A stretch of DNA of 64,000 nucleotides from NCBI GenBank assembly GCA_002688185.1, contig NZCE01000042.1, positions 1-64,000 of the forward strand, given 5' to 3'. This document shows, one piece after another, positions 17,644-26,909 of the stretch (the stretch's first letter is position 1; each line of letters starts with the position of its first letter). The notes beneath the pieces were generated by a model. That model made no database searches. It had not been told where the DNA came from and saw nothing but the letters and a program-made list of their open reading frames with translations. Both the position numbers and the translations under genes were made by a program. This stretch comes from Spirochaetales bacterium (GTDB lineage Bacteria; Spirochaetota; Spirochaetia; ARS1246).

Positions 17644-18697
17644 TGCGGAACGGCGATAGCTGGCGACAACAGGTAGCGGAAACCATCCGCACGACTGATA
17701 AGCTAAAAAACTATATTTCTCTATCCGCGGACGAAGAGGCTGGGATTCATGAGGCCGAGGAGGAATTCCGATGGCATATTACGCTTCCCTTATGAATAAG
17801 TCGGACTCAAATTGCCCCATCCGTAGACAGGCGGTGCCCGACAAAGTGGAGCTGGATGCAGCCGGGACTATGGATCCGCTTCTCGAGGAAGAACATAATC
17901 CGGCCCCCAATATCATCAAGGTGTATCCCGACCGTGTCGCTTGGACGGTGGCCAATACTTGCCCCGTGCTTTGCAGACACTGTCTCAGAAAACGAATGGT
18001 GGGAAGGGAGAAATTCGATTTCTCCAGGGAAGCGCGCGAGGCGGCGTTCAAATTTTTAGAAAAGACAGTGGAGATACGTGACGTCTTGATTACCGGCGGC
18101 GATCCTTTGACGTACCAAGACGATTTTGTTGAAGAAATCCTTGCTCGCTTAAGAGCCATCCCGCACGTTGAGATCATCCGTATCGGCACCCGGACTCCAT
18201 GCACTATGCCGCAGAGAATTACCCATGAGCTCTGCAACATGCTAAAAAAATATCATCCTCTCTATGTCAACACCCAATTTAACCATCCAAAAGAGTTGAC
18301 AGCGGAGGCCGGAAAGGCCTGCTCACTTTTGGCTGACGCCGGGATCCCGCTGGGTAATCAATCGGTGCTCTTAAAAGGCATCAATGATGATCCTGAAGTG
18401 ATGAAAAAATTGGTGCGGGGCCTGCTGTCCATGCGCGTTAGGCCGTACTACATCTATCAGGCCCAGACGTTGGTGGGGACGTCCCACTTTATCACACCCA
18501 TCGAAAAAGGTTTGGAAATTATGGAAAGTTTGCGGGGATTCACCTCGGGTCTCGCCGTACCGGTATACCTCTTGGACACACCATATGGGAAGATCCCAAT
18601 GCACCCACAGACAATCGTTGAGAGGCAAGATGACGCGGTCTATCTAAGGGCGTGGAACGGCAAAGTTTGGCGAGAGCCAAACTCAAAGGAGATTTGA
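17643..18697 (+). pseudogene. KamA-family radical SAM aminomutase, interrupted by a frameshift
   Basis: Frame one starts at ATG 17643 (GAGGAG six bases upstream) and gives a KamA-like N-terminus (SWRQQVAETIRTTDKLKNYI, then EEEFRWHIT) before stopping at 17795. The rest of the protein continues in another frame from about 17771 (YYASLMNKSDSNCPIRRQ) to 18697. That part has the radical SAM triad CPVLCRHC, the carboxylate-binding IGTRTP and the PLP lysine in TPYGKIP. Such enzymes move an amino group from C2 to C3 of an amino acid. At the lysine-side-chain Asp of lysine 2,3-aminomutase (Asp293 equivalent) this protein has Gln (YIYQAQ), while the second Asp (LLDTP) is kept, so the substrate may not be lysine. 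The break could be a real mutation or a sequence error. Confidence 0.75.
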
Positions 18698-18698
18698 G

Positions 18699-19670
18699 GT
18701 GCAGATAGGCATTGTTGGAACCGGACGCATGGCGACGGCCCGGACCCAATCGGTGGCAAAGATCGATGGTCTGGAGGTAGGCTGGATCTGCTCGCGCAGC
18801 GTTGAAGGCGCCAATGCGTTTATCGAGCAGCAGGATGACGGACTCATTCCGGAAAGTACTCGCGCGTTTGGAGAATTTGCCAATGCCCTTGGAGATTCCG
18901 AGGTCTCCGCGGTCATACTCACGGGACCGAACTCCACCCATTATGAGGACGTCCGGTTGGCGTTTGAGGCGGGGAAGAACGTGTTTGTAGAATATCCGCC
19001 TGCGATTACCGCAAAGCAGGGGGCCTCCCTCATGGATCTCGCCCGTTCCTACCGTATTTCCTATCATGTGGGCTTAACCTACCTTTACGGCGGGAAACAT
19101 AAAAAAATAGCCGAACTTTGTATGGGCAACGAGGAATTGGGGAAGCCGATTTCTTATCAACATATTTTCTGCAGCGGCAACCCTATCAGCCGTTGGTATA
19201 ACATCGATGAGCTGTCAGGGGGTATGTTTATCGGATCACTCTATCACTACATCGACGAAGCGCTGGATTATTTTGGCGACTATGAGGCTTATTTTGCTTC
19301 ATACCATTGCAAGAAGAACGATCAAGGAATAATTCTATCGGATTCCGGGAGTATCCAGATAGCATTTGCCACTGGATGCACGGCTCAGCTCTGCTATGCC
19401 AGGGGAATGGCAAAACCCGGAATCGGCAATAAGCGCACGATCATTTTTGAGAACGGGTATATTTCCGAGATTGGGGATGAGGCAATAGTGATACACCCGG
19501 ATAGGTCTGAAAAACTCGACGAAGGAGATCGGGACGCCGTGCTCGATGACACAGCCGCGTTCATCGATGAAATCCGTGCAGGCATTATCCTTGACGGCAC
19601 CGCCGAGCACGCGCAGAGGGCATTGGTACTCGCAGAGGGTGCTCAAGCTATGGTCAACGAGGGCGTTTAG
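18699..19670 (+). CDS. Gfo/Idh/MocA-family oxidoreductase (second of two)
   Basis: This 323-residue protein opens with a Rossmann GxGxxA motif ([17 protein letters not shown]). Instead of the usual EKP it has [12 protein letters not shown] at the catalytic loop, so the lysine is displaced and activity may be unusual. The C-terminal domain has [20 protein letters not shown], consistent with the family's substrate helix. It starts at GTG 18699 one base after the aminomutase stop, with AAAGGAGA upstream, and closes the operon that begins at the TRAP genes. It is only distantly similar to the first Gfo/Idh protein. The 3' end overlaps asnS convergently by four bases. Substrate unknown. Confidence 0.82.
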   Translation: MQIGIVGTGRMATARTQSVAKIDGLEVGWICSRSVEGANAFIEQQDDGLIPESTRAFGEFANALGDSEVSAVILTGPNSTHYEDVRLAFEAGKNVFVEYPPAITAKQGASLMDLARSYRISYHVGLTYLYGGKHKKIAELCMGNEELGKPISYQHIFCSGNPISRWYNIDELSGGMFIGSLYHYIDEALDYFGDYEAYFASYHCKKNDQGIILSDSGSIQIAFATGCTAQLCYARGMAKPGIGNKRTIIFENGYISEIGDEAIVIHPDRSEKLDEGDRDAVLDDTAAFIDEIRAGIILDGTAEHAQRALVLAEGAQAMVNEGV

Positions 19671-21055
19671 AAATCGGCGCTATTTACAGTTCTTGGGAAC
19701 GGGATAACGTCCCGGATATTTTGCATTCCCGTGACATATTGAATCAGTCGCTCAAATCCAAGGCCAAATCCTGAGTGGGGGACCGATCCAAATCGTCTGA
19801 GATCTAAATACCACCAGTATTCTTTGAGATCAAGTTCCATCTCTAATATCCGGTTTTTGAGCTCCGGCAGCCTGTTTTCACGTTCGCTTCCACCGATAAT
19901 CTCTCCCAATCTCGGCACTAATATATCCATGGCTCTGACGGTTTTTTGGTCATCGTTGAGCTTCATATAGAACGCCTTAATTTGCTTGGGGTAGTCGGTG
20001 ACAATTACCGGACCACCGATGATCTCCTCGGTAAGAAATCGCTCATGTTCGGACTGCAGATCGCTCCCCCATGTACATGGGAAATCGAAATTTGCCGAAG
20101 CTTTTTGCAGATGGTCGATGGCCTCCGTATATGTCATGCGGGTAAACTGCGCATTGACGACATTCTGAAGCTTCTCGGTGATTCCCTTCTGAATCCACTG
20201 GTTGAAAAAATCCATATCCTCGGCACATTTGTCGAGTACCCACCCTAAAATATATTTCAAGAACTCCTCTGCCACGTCCATATTGCAGGAAATGTCACAA
20301 AACGCCATCTCAGGTTCTATCATCCAGAACTCCGCCAGATGCCGAGAGGTATTCGAGTTCTCCGCTCGGAACGTTGGCCCAAAAGTGTATACATTGGAAA
20401 ACGCCAGGGCATAAATTTCGGCCTCCAATTGGCCACTTACCGTCAGAGAGGTCTTTTTGCCAAAAAAGTCGTCTGTGTAATCGAGCTCGACGTCACCGGT
20501 GGAGAGCTCTTCCATGGGCAGAGTAGTCACCTGGAACATTTCTCCGGCGCCCTCGGCGTCACTCGTGGAAATGATTGGCGTATGGACAATGATAAAACCG
20601 CGTTCCTGAAAAAATGTGTGAATGGCATAGCTCATTGCGTTACGGATTCTCGCAACGGCGCCAAAGGTGTTTGTTCTCGGTCTGAGGTGGGCTATCTCAC
20701 GCAGGTATTCGAAAGAATGACGCTTTTTCTGCAGCGGATACGAGTCCACAGGGGCGTCTCCGACAATTTTACAGGAGGTTATCCCAACTTCAAGGGCCTG
20801 GTTTTTCCCCGGAGATTTTTGTAACGTACCGGTCGCGATCACACTGGCCCCCGTAGCCAGTGAATCGACCACATCTGAGTCAGCAAAGGTTTGCTTGTCG
20901 ATAACGAGCTGCATGTTTCTTAAACACGAGCCGTCATTTACTTCAAGGAAACAGACGCCTTTTGAATCTCTCTTTGTCCGTACCCAACCCTCAATTTCTA
21001 TGCTCTGTCCTTCTGGGTCGAGGCTCAGCAATTCCTTAATATTCGTGGTGACCAT
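19667..21055 (-). CDS. asnS: Asparaginyl-tRNA synthetase
   Basis: This 462-residue class IIb synthetase charges tRNA-Asn. The OB-fold anticodon domain comes first ([20 protein letters not shown]). Motif 2 appears as [20 protein letters not shown], where the [12 protein letters not shown] string is diagnostic for AsnRS over AspRS, and motif 3 as [11 protein letters not shown]. The GGSEREN loop is present. A longer frame starts at 21130, but ATG 21055 is the better start: GGGAG precedes it and the protein then begins directly before the OB fold. Length fits. It is cytoplasmic and probably constitutive. Confidence 0.95.
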   Translation of the reverse strand: MVTTNIKELLSLDPEGQSIEIEGWVRTKRDSKGVCFLEVNDGSCLRNMQLVIDKQTFADSDVVDSLATGASVIATGTLQKSPGKNQALEVGITSCKIVGDAPVDSYPLQKKRHSFEYLREIAHLRPRTNTFGAVARIRNAMSYAIHTFFQERGFIIVHTPIISTSDAEGAGEMFQVTTLPMEELSTGDVELDYTDDFFGKKTSLTVSGQLEAEIYALAFSNVYTFGPTFRAENSNTSRHLAEFWMIEPEMAFCDISCNMDVAEEFLKYILGWVLDKCAEDMDFFNQWIQKGITEKLQNVVNAQFTRMTYTEAIDHLQKASANFDFPCTWGSDLQSEHERFLTEEIIGGPVIVTDYPKQIKAFYMKLNDDQKTVRAMDILVPRLGEIIGGSERENRLPELKNRILEMELDLKEYWWYLDLRRFGSVPHSGFGLGFERLIQYVTGMQNIRDVIPFPRTVNSADF

Positions 21056-21149
21056 AGAAGCTCCCTTAGAAACGGCCTGACCGCTGACCCATCTCATGGT
21101 AGAATGGGAACGGTCGGCGATCGGTGCCATTGCTCATTTGTTACCTAAC

Positions 21150-21177
21150 ACAGTTATCAGGCTTAGTAAATAACTGT
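21150..21177. promoter_or_regulatory. Inverted repeat upstream of the Spx-like gene
   Basis: ACAGTTAT at 21150-21157 and ATAACTGT at 21170-21177 are perfect 8-bp arms around a 12-base spacer. The centre-to-centre distance of two turns suits a dimeric regulator's operator. It lies between asnS and the plus-strand gene at 21212. Confidence 0.35.
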
Positions 21178-21211
21178 CGGAAATCTTGCATTGCTTCGCA
21201 GGTGGTTGTTT

Positions 21212-21559
21212 ATGGAAGTGCAAATTATCGGGATAAAAAAATCAAACGAAACAAAAAAGGCAATTCGCTTTTTCAGCGAGAGGCGCATAAAGTATCATTT
21301 CAGGGATTTGGCGGAAAAAGGACTTTCCAGGGGCGAGCTCGCAAATATCGCTCGTAGCGTAGATCCTGAAACGCTGATCGATAGACAGAGCGCCCTGTAT
21401 AAAAAACGAGGCATGGAGTATATGGAGTTTGACATTTTGGAGGAGCTCGAGCAGTATCCGTTGCTGATAAAAATGCCGGTGGTCCGGTGGCAGACACGAT
21501 CGTCAGCGGGACATAATCCTGACGAATGGTCCGGATGGATCACAGCGTCCGGCCGGTAA
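21212..21559 (+). CDS. Spx/ArsC-like protein lacking the redox cysteines
   Basis: The protein (115 residues) follows the ArsC/Spx/YffB fold: an N-terminal strand and active-site turn (VQIIGIKKSNETKKAIRFFS), the helical lid (DLAEKGLSRGELANIARSV) and the C-terminal LLIKMPVVR element. In the family the turn reads roughly GIKxCxTCRKA; here Ser11 and Thr14 replace both cysteines, and no cysteine occurs elsewhere in the chain. It therefore cannot act as a thiol reductase and may be a structural or regulatory relative, as Spx binds RNA polymerase. I start at ATG 21212 (AGGTGG upstream). It stands alone between asnS and nagZ. Confidence 0.7.
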   Translation: MEVQIIGIKKSNETKKAIRFFSERRIKYHFRDLAEKGLSRGELANIARSVDPETLIDRQSALYKKRGMEYMEFDILEELEQYPLLIKMPVVRWQTRSSAGHNPDEWSGWITASGR

Positions 21560-21566
21560 AACAGAG

Positions 21567-22892
21567 CTATCGCCTGGAGGACCGGACCGTATCGACCACT
21601 TTGCGGTGAGACGGGTCGTTCAGCACCTCCAAGGCCGCTTCTTGGGTGATGAGCTTATCCGCCGAAGGCCGCCGCAAGAGCTTCACCTCCAAAATCCTTC
21701 TCACCGACTCGTCAATGCGAGACTCCCGCAACTTTCCTTTTTGCACGGCGTCCAAGAGCATTTTTTTTACCAGTTCCGGATTCGATGGTCGTAAAAGCAT
21801 GTCCGAGCCGGCAAGTATCGATTCCACGGCTTTATCGCCGTTCTTTGGCTCTTCTGCCGATCCCATGGTTAGCGAGTCGGTTATGGCAATGTTTCTGAAG
21901 CCGAGAGCGTGCCGCAAGATTCCGGTCATGATCTCCCACGACAAGGTGGATGGGGTCAAATCGGTTGTAATCGACGGCACAACAAGGTGGGCTATCATAA
22001 TACCGTCTGCGCCCGCGTTGATACCATGCACAAAGGGGACAAACTCATCACTCTCGAGCTCTTCTCGAGTGCGATTCAACACCACCGTGCCGGAGTGGGT
22101 ATCACCCACGGCCGCGCCGTGGCCCGGGAAATGCTTGATGACGGCGCTCACGCCGTAATCCTGCATTCCCAAGACGAGAGAGGCTACCATCTGGGCTACC
22201 CCCACCGGGTCAGATCCGTACGAGCGCGAGCCGATTACCGAATGGGCGCTGATGGCAATATCGGCCACCGGCGCAAAGTTCATGTTGATCCCCAAAGCCG
22301 AGAGCTCCCGTGCCATGATTGCGCCGATCTGATACGTGAGATCCGGATCTCCAACATTGCCGATCTGGCTCGCCGCCGGGATCTCGGTCAATGAGATATT
22401 CCCGCTGTCATCAAATCGGTTAACGATTCCTCCCTCATGGTCCACGGCGATTAAGAGCGGGACACGGGTAGAGTCTTGCAGCCTCGATGTAAGCTCTCTT
22501 ACTTGAGATAGAGTATCGATGTTACCACCGTACAGGACCACGCCACCCGGTTCGAGGACCGACAGCCAATCCTCCATGGCCGGATTCACGTGACGAATCG
22601 CTTCTCCATGTGAATCGTAGAGATCGATTATGAGAAGCTGGCCCACTTTTTGCGTGATGTCCATCGTCTGCAAGATATGTTCCAATTCACCTACCGGTTG
22701 CGCTTTCTCCGTCTGATATTGCGGCGTGCTGTTTGAGTCATTGGTTTTATAATCCGCTGTGGGTTTGCCCGCTTGGGGGACGCATGATACGATTACGCAG
22801 GGCAGACACGCCAATAACGCAAGCTGTCCTATTGACGGGCATGCCCGTAAAATGGAAATCAGCTTCCGGGCGCCATGTAGGGTTTTCAACAC
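21567..22892 (-). CDS. nagZ: Beta-N-acetylhexosaminidase, GH3 family lipoprotein
   Basis: The 441-residue enzyme removes beta-linked N-acetylglucosamine from muropeptides or glycans. Visible motifs are IAVDHEGGIVNRF, the family signature VIKHFPGHGAAVGDTH with the His loop used in catalysis by NagZ, and ITDSLTMGS with the Asp nucleophile. The N-terminus has a long hydrophobic signal with possible lipobox VSC (LACLPCVIVSC), so it is probably an exported lipoprotein rather than a cytoplasmic NagZ. It begins at GTG 22892 with AGGAG upstream. It is convergent with the Spx-like gene. Export suggests peptidoglycan or host-glycan scavenging. Confidence 0.88.
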   Translation of the reverse strand: MLKTLHGARKLISILRACPSIGQLALLACLPCVIVSCVPQAGKPTADYKTNDSNSTPQYQTEKAQPVGELEHILQTMDITQKVGQLLIIDLYDSHGEAIRHVNPAMEDWLSVLEPGGVVLYGGNIDTLSQVRELTSRLQDSTRVPLLIAVDHEGGIVNRFDDSGNISLTEIPAASQIGNVGDPDLTYQIGAIMARELSALGINMNFAPVADIAISAHSVIGSRSYGSDPVGVAQMVASLVLGMQDYGVSAVIKHFPGHGAAVGDTHSGTVVLNRTREELESDEFVPFVHGINAGADGIMIAHLVVPSITTDLTPSTLSWEIMTGILRHALGFRNIAITDSLTMGSAEEPKNGDKAVESILAGSDMLLRPSNPELVKKMLLDAVQKGKLRESRIDESVRRILEVKLLRRPSADKLITQEAALEVLNDPSHRKVVDTVRSSRR

Positions 22893-22950
22893 CGTCTCCT
22901 AAACATAGAGCCTTGAATATTGCACCGCTATCGCATAGTCTACCGCTGCA

Positions 22951-24024
22951 ATGACCGGCACGGATACAAAGAAAGTTTTCGACTTAAGAATAAAATCGGC
23001 CACGCCTTTGGTTGCGCCAGAAGAGCTAAAAAAAGCGCTCCCTCTCAAAGATATTCATTACGCCACGATTGTCGAGAGCAGGCAAGCCATCCGCAACATT
23101 ATTCATAAAAATGATGATAGGCTGCTCGGCATAGTCGGTCCATGCTCGATTCATGATAGGGCTGCAGCAATCGAATACGCTCATCGTCTTGTGGACTTGC
23201 GAGATAGGGTTAGCCGGACTATTTATCTTATCATGAGGGTTTATTTTGAGAAACCGAGAACGGCGTTGGGATGGCGTGGATTGATTACCGATCCCAATTT
23301 GGATGGATCGTACGATATCGCGGCCGGCCTGCAAATAGCACGGCGGATTCTGCTTGAGACTATTGGGATGGGTCTCCCGGTGGGATCTGAAATGCTTGAT
23401 CCTATCGTCCCTCAATATGTCGATGACTTGATATCGTGGGCCGCTATTGGGGCCCGGACCACCGAGAGCCAGACCCACCGAGAGATGGCCAGTGGGCTGT
23501 CTATGCCGGTCGGATTTAAAAATGGTACCGACGGCAGCTATGAATCCGCAATAAATGCGTTGAGATCATCGCGAAGTCCCCACAGCTTTATCGGCATCGA
23601 TCAACACGGAAATACCTGCACCCTCACAACAACCGGTAATCCGGATACTCACGTCATCTCTCGTGGCGCCAATCAAGCTCCAAACTACTCACCGGTTCAG
23701 CTATCCAATGTGCAACGACGGATTGCGGATTTGGGAATGCAGCCTGCTATCCTGATAGATTGTAGCCACGGAAATTCAGGCAAGGACCATACCATGCAAG
23801 AATGGGTGTTACGTTCCACGGTGGATCAGAGAAGGGTGCCCAATGATTCAATAATTGGTTTTATGATCGAGAGTAATCTCTCGGGCGGGGGGCAGGCAAT
23901 CCCTGACAATCTCGCTGATCTTCAGTATGGCGTTTCCATAACCGATGGGTGTGTGGGGTGGGAAGACACTGAGAGAATGATTCTCGATGCACATGATAAT
24001 TTGATGGCGGGCAGGGATGGTTGA
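22951..24024 (+). CDS. 3-Deoxy-7-phosphoheptulonate (DAHP) synthase, class I
   Basis: This 357-residue enzyme condenses phosphoenolpyruvate and erythrose-4-phosphate, the first step of the shikimate pathway. It matches the AroF/G/H type: LLGIVGPCSIHD, MRVYFEKPRTALGWRGLI, DPNLDGSYDI, SRGANQAPNYS and DCSHGNSGKDH, which include the metal-binding Cys, His and Asp residues. The N-terminal extension needed for feedback inhibition by an aromatic amino acid is present; which one cannot be told. No ribosome site precedes ATG 22951, and a weak TTGAAT/TAGTCT pair would place transcription start within about two bases of the ATG. A prephenate dehydrogenase gene lies at the right end of the window. Confidence 0.93.
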   Translation: MTGTDTKKVFDLRIKSATPLVAPEELKKALPLKDIHYATIVESRQAIRNIIHKNDDRLLGIVGPCSIHDRAAAIEYAHRLVDLRDRVSRTIYLIMRVYFEKPRTALGWRGLITDPNLDGSYDIAAGLQIARRILLETIGMGLPVGSEMLDPIVPQYVDDLISWAAIGARTTESQTHREMASGLSMPVGFKNGTDGSYESAINALRSSRSPHSFIGIDQHGNTCTLTTTGNPDTHVISRGANQAPNYSPVQLSNVQRRIADLGMQPAILIDCSHGNSGKDHTMQEWVLRSTVDQRRVPNDSIIGFMIESNLSGGGQAIPDNLADLQYGVSITDGCVGWEDTERMILDAHDNLMAGRDG

Positions 24025-24029
24025 CGCAG

Positions 24030-25364
24030 TTACTGGAGTGCTCGAATCTCGGCGAGTTTGGGATTTCCGGCCAGTTCTTCTTGGTACGCTTCCTCCCTTT
24101 CAGAATTATGGTAATCTTTCTCCTGAAAACTGTAGAGGAAGTTAGTGTGGATGTCGTAGGTGCCGCGAGTCAGGGCAAATGTGTCTTCAGTCATAACCAA
24201 TTCTTCATCGGTTGGAATTACGAGAACTCGGACCAAAGAATTGCGCCCGGTTAACTCGGTTTCAACGTTCCTGCTCGCAGAAATTTCATTCTTTCTCTGA
24301 TCCAACGCAATACCCAGGTTATCCAATTTTGCGAGTGCCTTTTGCCTGATGAGCGGCGCCATTTCTCCAACCCCAGCCGTAAAGACTACAGCGTCAACCC
24401 GACCTAGCGCCGCCGTATATGCGCCAATATATTTTTTTATTCGATATGCTTCCATCTCGAGTGCCAGAGACGCTCGATCGTCGCCGGATCCGGCGGCCTT
24501 CACAATATCCCGTCTGTCGATAAGGGATCCGGTAATCCCAAGAAGGCCGCTTCCTCGATTCATAATCTCCTCCGCCTCGCCCGCGGATATCCCGATCTGC
24601 TTCATGACGTAAAAACCAATCGCCGGATCGCAGTCTCCGCTCCTGGTGCCCATCACGAGTCCTTCGAGGGGTGTCAAGCCCATGGAGGTATCAGCAGATA
24701 CACCGTTGCGCACGGCGCAGACACTCGAGCCGTTGCCGATGTGACATATGATTAGGTTCGTCTCAAATGGATCTTTTCCAAGAAGGACCGCCGCCCGCTT
24801 TGCGCAATAGAGAAAAGAGGTACCGTGAAACCCGTACCTGCGAACGTTGTGATCTTCATACCAAGCGTAGGGAAGAGCGTACATAAACGCGTAGTCTGGC
24901 ATTGTTTGATGCCAGGCCGTGTCCATAATTGCGCATTGTGGAACATCGGGCAAAACCCGTTTTGCGCCTTCTATTCCCAAGATATTTGCCGGCAGATGAA
25001 GGGGCGCCAGATGGGAAAACTCTTTGAAAGCCTTCAGCACCGTGTCGTCGATCTCAATGGATTTTGAAAATTTATCACCCCCGTGGACCACTCGGTGCCC
25101 GACGGCGTTTATATCCCGAATATTTTTCAGAGCACCGTATTCCGGGTGGGAAATGGTGTCTAGAATAAGCTCTATGGCCACTTCGTGATTTCTACATTCG
25201 TGCTCCTTGATGACCTCGTCCCGACCCATGACGCTGTGACGGATAGAAGATCCACCTACTGTTACCCGCTCCACAACGCCGCGTGCTAGAATTTGCCTGC
25301 AAGTCCAATCATAGAGCTGGTATTTTACAGATGAGCTGCCGCAGTTGAGCGTGAGTATAATCAC
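24030..25364 (-). CDS. ackA: Acetate kinase with a C-terminal extension
   Basis: The enzyme interconverts acetyl phosphate and ADP with acetate and ATP, the ATP-yielding end of fermentation. Motifs: IILTLNCGSSSVKYQLYDW at the start, GHRVVHGGDKFS, DTAWHQTMPDYAFMYALPY and TFTAGVGE-like VFTAGVGEMAPLIR. I place the start at GTG 25364, where the family begins; open sequence continues upstream to 25478 with another ATG at 25397. The usual end (TDEELVMTEDTFAL) is followed by about 45 extra residues (TRGTYDIHTNFLYSFQEKDY onward), rich in charge. No ribosome site is clear. pta is not in the window. Confidence 0.92.
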   Translation of the reverse strand: MIILTLNCGSSSVKYQLYDWTCRQILARGVVERVTVGGSSIRHSVMGRDEVIKEHECRNHEVAIELILDTISHPEYGALKNIRDINAVGHRVVHGGDKFSKSIEIDDTVLKAFKEFSHLAPLHLPANILGIEGAKRVLPDVPQCAIMDTAWHQTMPDYAFMYALPYAWYEDHNVRRYGFHGTSFLYCAKRAAVLLGKDPFETNLIICHIGNGSSVCAVRNGVSADTSMGLTPLEGLVMGTRSGDCDPAIGFYVMKQIGISAGEAEEIMNRGSGLLGITGSLIDRRDIVKAAGSGDDRASLALEMEAYRIKKYIGAYTAALGRVDAVVFTAGVGEMAPLIRQKALAKLDNLGIALDQRKNEISASRNVETELTGRNSLVRVLVIPTDEELVMTEDTFALTRGTYDIHTNFLYSFQEKDYHNSEREEAYQEELAGNPKLAEIRALQ

Positions 25365-25541
25365 TTGGCAGATAGTGGCATGAAAAAAGTTGCGCATCAA
25401 GGAGTGGGAGCCTTTCATCTGAAGCAGATATGAGGTTTGCCTGGTATTGCGACGTAGAGGATCTAAACTACGATGCAACTAGACACACCTTCGGGTGTAT
25501 TCGGCGCTCGGCTCGGTCGACGGATTCGGCGTGTTCGGTCC

Positions 25542-26909
25542 ATGGGGTTTTTGATTTTTCTATCCTCACTAATGCCGTCGGTTCAGGTATTTTCGCTCTC
25601 AGAGAGTAGGCTCACGACTGAGCTCGTGGATTTTTCAAATCTTTCTGTAGGCTATTTATACTCAAATAATGACGTGCGGATTCGTGGTTCGTGGTGTCAC
25701 GATAATACTCTGTCCGTCGATTCGATGCTCATCCATACGCCCGTGGTCACCCTCGGCATGATAGTGCCCGGAGGGGTGGCGTCTTTGCCGAGCTTTCCGG
25801 AGAGGTCCTGGGCTAAAGTGCGCAGGGATCCCCTTTATCAAGCCGGGAAAGCGCAAGACGATTTGCCGCCATTCGGCTTATTATTTCACATGGTGCCCGG
25901 TGCGGTGGATCTATTTTTATTCGGCGACGCCGTCTGGGCTGATTTCGGGTTTACGGCACGGTTTCCTGTGCTCGATCCGGTGATAATGACCATGGTTGGC
26001 ATATACGGCGTTTACCGAGAGAAGAGCTTGGAACGGTCATGGTTTACTGCCCGTCAGGAAGGATTGGCGCACCTTGATCCGTGGGGCGGCTCCTTACATG
26101 GCGGGGCAAATTTTAATATGCCGGCACCGTGGGGCTCATTTTCGTTTGGCTTTTTGACCTCCGCTTCAATGCTATACCGACCGGGGATCGCCGCGCAATT
26201 TTCGGTCGCTATGGACTTCCCGCGCCTCGGTGTCGAATCAACCGTTATTTGGACAGCGGAATCTTATCGCTCACCCCAATTCCTGGCCCCGGAGTCTATG
26301 CTACGGGCTGAAACACAACTTCTCTATCGGATTGCCTCACCCTTGGAGGTCGCCGTAGATCACATAATCTTGTTCAAGCATTTGCCTCTCTATTCTGTTT
26401 CATTTAGAGAGACTGAGGAGACGGTCAACGCAAAAATCAAATACGATTCGCAACCCGTGAGCCTGCAGGCAGATTGGGATTTCCAGATTGAACATGATAA
26501 GAACGGGAAGTATCTTTTAAGCCACTGGTTAGCTGCCGGAGGCGGTCTCTCTTTTCACAGAGTGAAGTTTGGCGTTTTGTTGAAAGCCGGCTTAGAGTCA
26601 CCTCTGCTCGGCTCCGGAAGCCGCACATCCATGAAAGTAACGATTCCAATTGAGTTTTCCATAGGGAGTTTCAATGTTTCGCTACGAACTGCGCTGACCT
26701 TGGGTACGTTGCTCACCCTGGAGCAAAGGATTCGATTAGAGCTCATAATCGATGATATCCTGTTGTTTTTGTACCTGATGCCGAATCGGGAAATATCTTT
26801 AGCCACCTTTAGTTTTAGCGACTTAATAGTAAATCGATCTCACTACTTTGAGGTGCGAATTGGCTGGAAATATTATTTTGATGGTGCCGCAGCTTTGAGC
26901 GAGCCCTGA
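25542..26909 (+). CDS. Exported protein, probable outer-membrane or surface protein
   Basis: I do not recognise the family. After a signal peptide (MGFLIFLSSLMPSVQVFSLS) the mature protein of about 435 residues has many short amphipathic strands separated by turns (FSVAMDFPRLGVESTVIWTA, VAVDHIILFKHLPLYSVSFR), and ends in an aromatic-rich strand (YFEVRIGWKYYF). This pattern suggests a beta-barrel in the outer membrane, as in many spirochaete hypotheticals. The frame is open from 25473, but ATG 25542 places the signal peptide at the start. The last 37 bases overlap murB convergently, an unusually long overlap. Function unknown. Confidence 0.65.
   Translation: MGFLIFLSSLMPSVQVFSLSESRLTTELVDFSNLSVGYLYSNNDVRIRGSWCHDNTLSVDSMLIHTPVVTLGMIVPGGVASLPSFPERSWAKVRRDPLYQAGKAQDDLPPFGLLFHMVPGAVDLFLFGDAVWADFGFTARFPVLDPVIMTMVGIYGVYREKSLERSWFTARQEGLAHLDPWGGSLHGGANFNMPAPWGSFSFGFLTSASMLYRPGIAAQFSVAMDFPRLGVESTVIWTAESYRSPQFLAPESMLRAETQLLYRIASPLEVAVDHIILFKHLPLYSVSFRETEETVNAKIKYDSQPVSLQADWDFQIEHDKNGKYLLSHWLAAGGGLSFHRVKFGVLLKAGLESPLLGSGSRTSMKVTIPIEFSIGSFNVSLRTALTLGTLLTLEQRIRLELIIDDILLFLYLMPNREISLATFSFSDLIVNRSHYFEVRIGWKYYFDGAAALSEP

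Noticed and set aside
17771..18697. Reading the KamA gene as starting at ATG 17771
   Set aside because: The conserved N-terminal region is encoded just upstream in another frame behind a good ribosome site, so the gene is better described as interrupted.
20339..20824. 161-codon frame antisense to asnS
   Set aside because: Its sequence has no domain features and it lies wholly inside a strongly conserved synthetase gene.
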